From positions 1-33,542 of the forward strand of contig NZ_WWJX01000911.1 of the NCBI RefSeq assembly GCF_009865215.1: DNA of 33,542 nt. Reading direction: 5' to 3'. Of this stretch, positions 32,984 through 33,542 are shown in pieces; position 1 is the stretch's first letter; each line of letters begins with the position of its first letter. The notes below the pieces were generated by a model. That model searched no databases. It was not told the origin of the DNA and was given only the letters and a program-made list of their open reading frames with translations. This DNA comes from Streptomyces sp. SID3343. GTDB taxonomy: Bacteria; Actinomycetota; Actinomycetes; Streptomycetales; Streptomycetaceae. The position numbers and the translations under genes were made by a program.

Positions 32984-33542
32984 TCAGCTCAGACTGAGCG
33001 TCAGATTCCCGGTATAGCCGTCCGAGCGGCTTCCGCCGGGGAGGTCCAGGCTCAGACCGGCGCCGGCCTCGAACGAACCGGTCGTGCCGCCGCCCGCGCT
33101 CGGGTTCTGCCGGCACAGCAACTCGGCGCCGCCGCCCACCGGTCCGGGCAGACCGCTGCCGACCGTCCCCTGCGGACCTTCGAGGGTGGCGCAGGTCGGT
33201 GTCCAGCTCAGTCGGCGAGCCGGCACGATCTCCCCGCCGTCGCCCACGAAGTCGCTGAGCTGACCGGTGAGGGTCCAGCCCAGCGTGCTGCCGCGGTGGT
33301 CCTGGATGGTGATCGGGTTGAGTCTGCCGTTCAGGCGTTGCGGGTCGGCCGCGGGCTGGAACTGCGGCATGGTGACTCCCGCGTGCTCCTGGCGCATGAA
33401 CAGCGGGCCGGCGAGCGGGTCGATCGGGCTGGACGATTCCGGTGGTGCCGGGGGGAGTTGGGCCGGCGGAGCGCCGGGTGGGGTGGCGGCGTCGGTGCCG
33501 GGGGCCTCGCTCGGGGGCGTGGTCGCCGGTGGTGCGGGGGTG
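32984..33542 (-). CDS. Gene J: surface protein with Pro-rich linker and WxL-like C-terminal domain (5' end outside window)
   Basis: The minus-strand frame is open to the right edge, so only about the last 185 residues are visible. They begin with a Pro/Ala/Thr-rich linker (TPAPPATTPPSEAPGTDAAT), unlike the linkers of the other members. A WxL-like domain follows (I-Q-D-H-R-G-S-T-L-G-W-T-L-T-G) with the Cys pair seen in D and H (SWTPTC, ELLCRQ) and the terminal YTGNLTLSLS. The internal ATG at 33397 is not a plausible start because it would drop the linker and leave no signal peptide. The N-terminal modules cannot be determined. Confidence 0.83.
   Translation of the reverse strand, partial: TPAPPATTPPSEAPGTDAATPPGAPPAQLPPAPPESSSPIDPLAGPLFMRQEHAGVTMPQFQPAADPQRLNGRLNPITIQDHRGSTLGWTLTGQLSDFVGDGGEIVPARRLSWTPTCATLEGPQGTVGSGLPGPVGGGAELLCRQNPSAGGGTTGSFEAGAGLSLDLPGGSRSDGYTGNLTLSLS

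Noticed and set aside
17046..33542. LPXTG sortase-anchored proteins, adhesin or toxin arrays (e.g. polymorphic toxins)
   Set aside because: No LPXTG or LAXTG motif, C-terminal membrane segment, toxin domain or immunity-type gene is present in any member.
1..33542. Mobile elements or prophage explaining the surface array
   Set aside because: No transposase, integrase, phage gene, tRNA target or flanking inverted repeats were found; paralogy is better explained by local duplication.

Overview
The window is very GC-rich with strong G/C preference at third codon positions, frequent GTG starts and GGAGG-type ribosome sites. Gene content (HtrA-TatB-Mrp block, SigB/SigF-like partner-switch module, LppX-like lipoproteins, malyl-CoA-lyase-type enzyme) points to a filamentous actinomycete, most likely Streptomycetaceae or a close relative. 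The species cannot be named from this sequence. I saw no tRNA, rRNA, CRISPR array, transposase or phage gene.

Bases 1-16.9 kb are an ordinary chromosomal neighbourhood. In order: an HtrA-like membrane protease (5' end cut by the window), tatB, an unknown protein, mrp (Fe-S carrier ATPase, minus), an amidohydrolase / macro-domain / BenE-type transporter run, a TetR regulator with a good operator candidate, a DUF1003 + MgtE-N/CBS pair (minus), two LppX/LprG-like lipoproteins, an unknown protein (minus), a CitE/malyl-CoA-lyase-type enzyme, a SigB/SigF-family sigma factor divergent from its likely STAS antagonist and HATPase anti-sigma partner, and gltX.

Bases 17.0-33.5 kb are the unusual part: eight large secreted modular proteins, all on the minus strand and head to tail, plus two small secreted proteins on the plus strand (E 24837-25289, F 25744-26223). 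The large proteins combine a signal peptide, one of two Cys-paired N-terminal domains, Ig-like domains with a C-x(6)-C loop, IPT/TIG-like domains and, in six of eight, a C-terminal domain that reads like the WxL cell-wall-binding domain of Firmicutes (D-x-R-G-x(3)-G-W-T-L-T, and a final Y-T-G-T-L-T-L-S). For reference I call the large genes A (17046-18650), B (18775-20379), C (20605-22305), D (22706-24304), G (27065-28195), H (28567-30939), I (31345-32667) and J (32984 to the window end, partial).

Most of these genes look like separate transcription units. Nearly every one is followed by its own hairpin. C, G, H and I share a promoter plan: TTGACT, exactly 17 bp, NNNAAT/NNNAAT-like, then 15-17 bp to an imperfect palindrome related to TGGAACACGTTCCA. 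This suggests a co-regulated set of cell-surface proteins. I regard this locus as the candidate undescribed system: an actinobacterial WxL-like surface-protein array without the DUF916 and LPXTG partners usual in Firmicutes.
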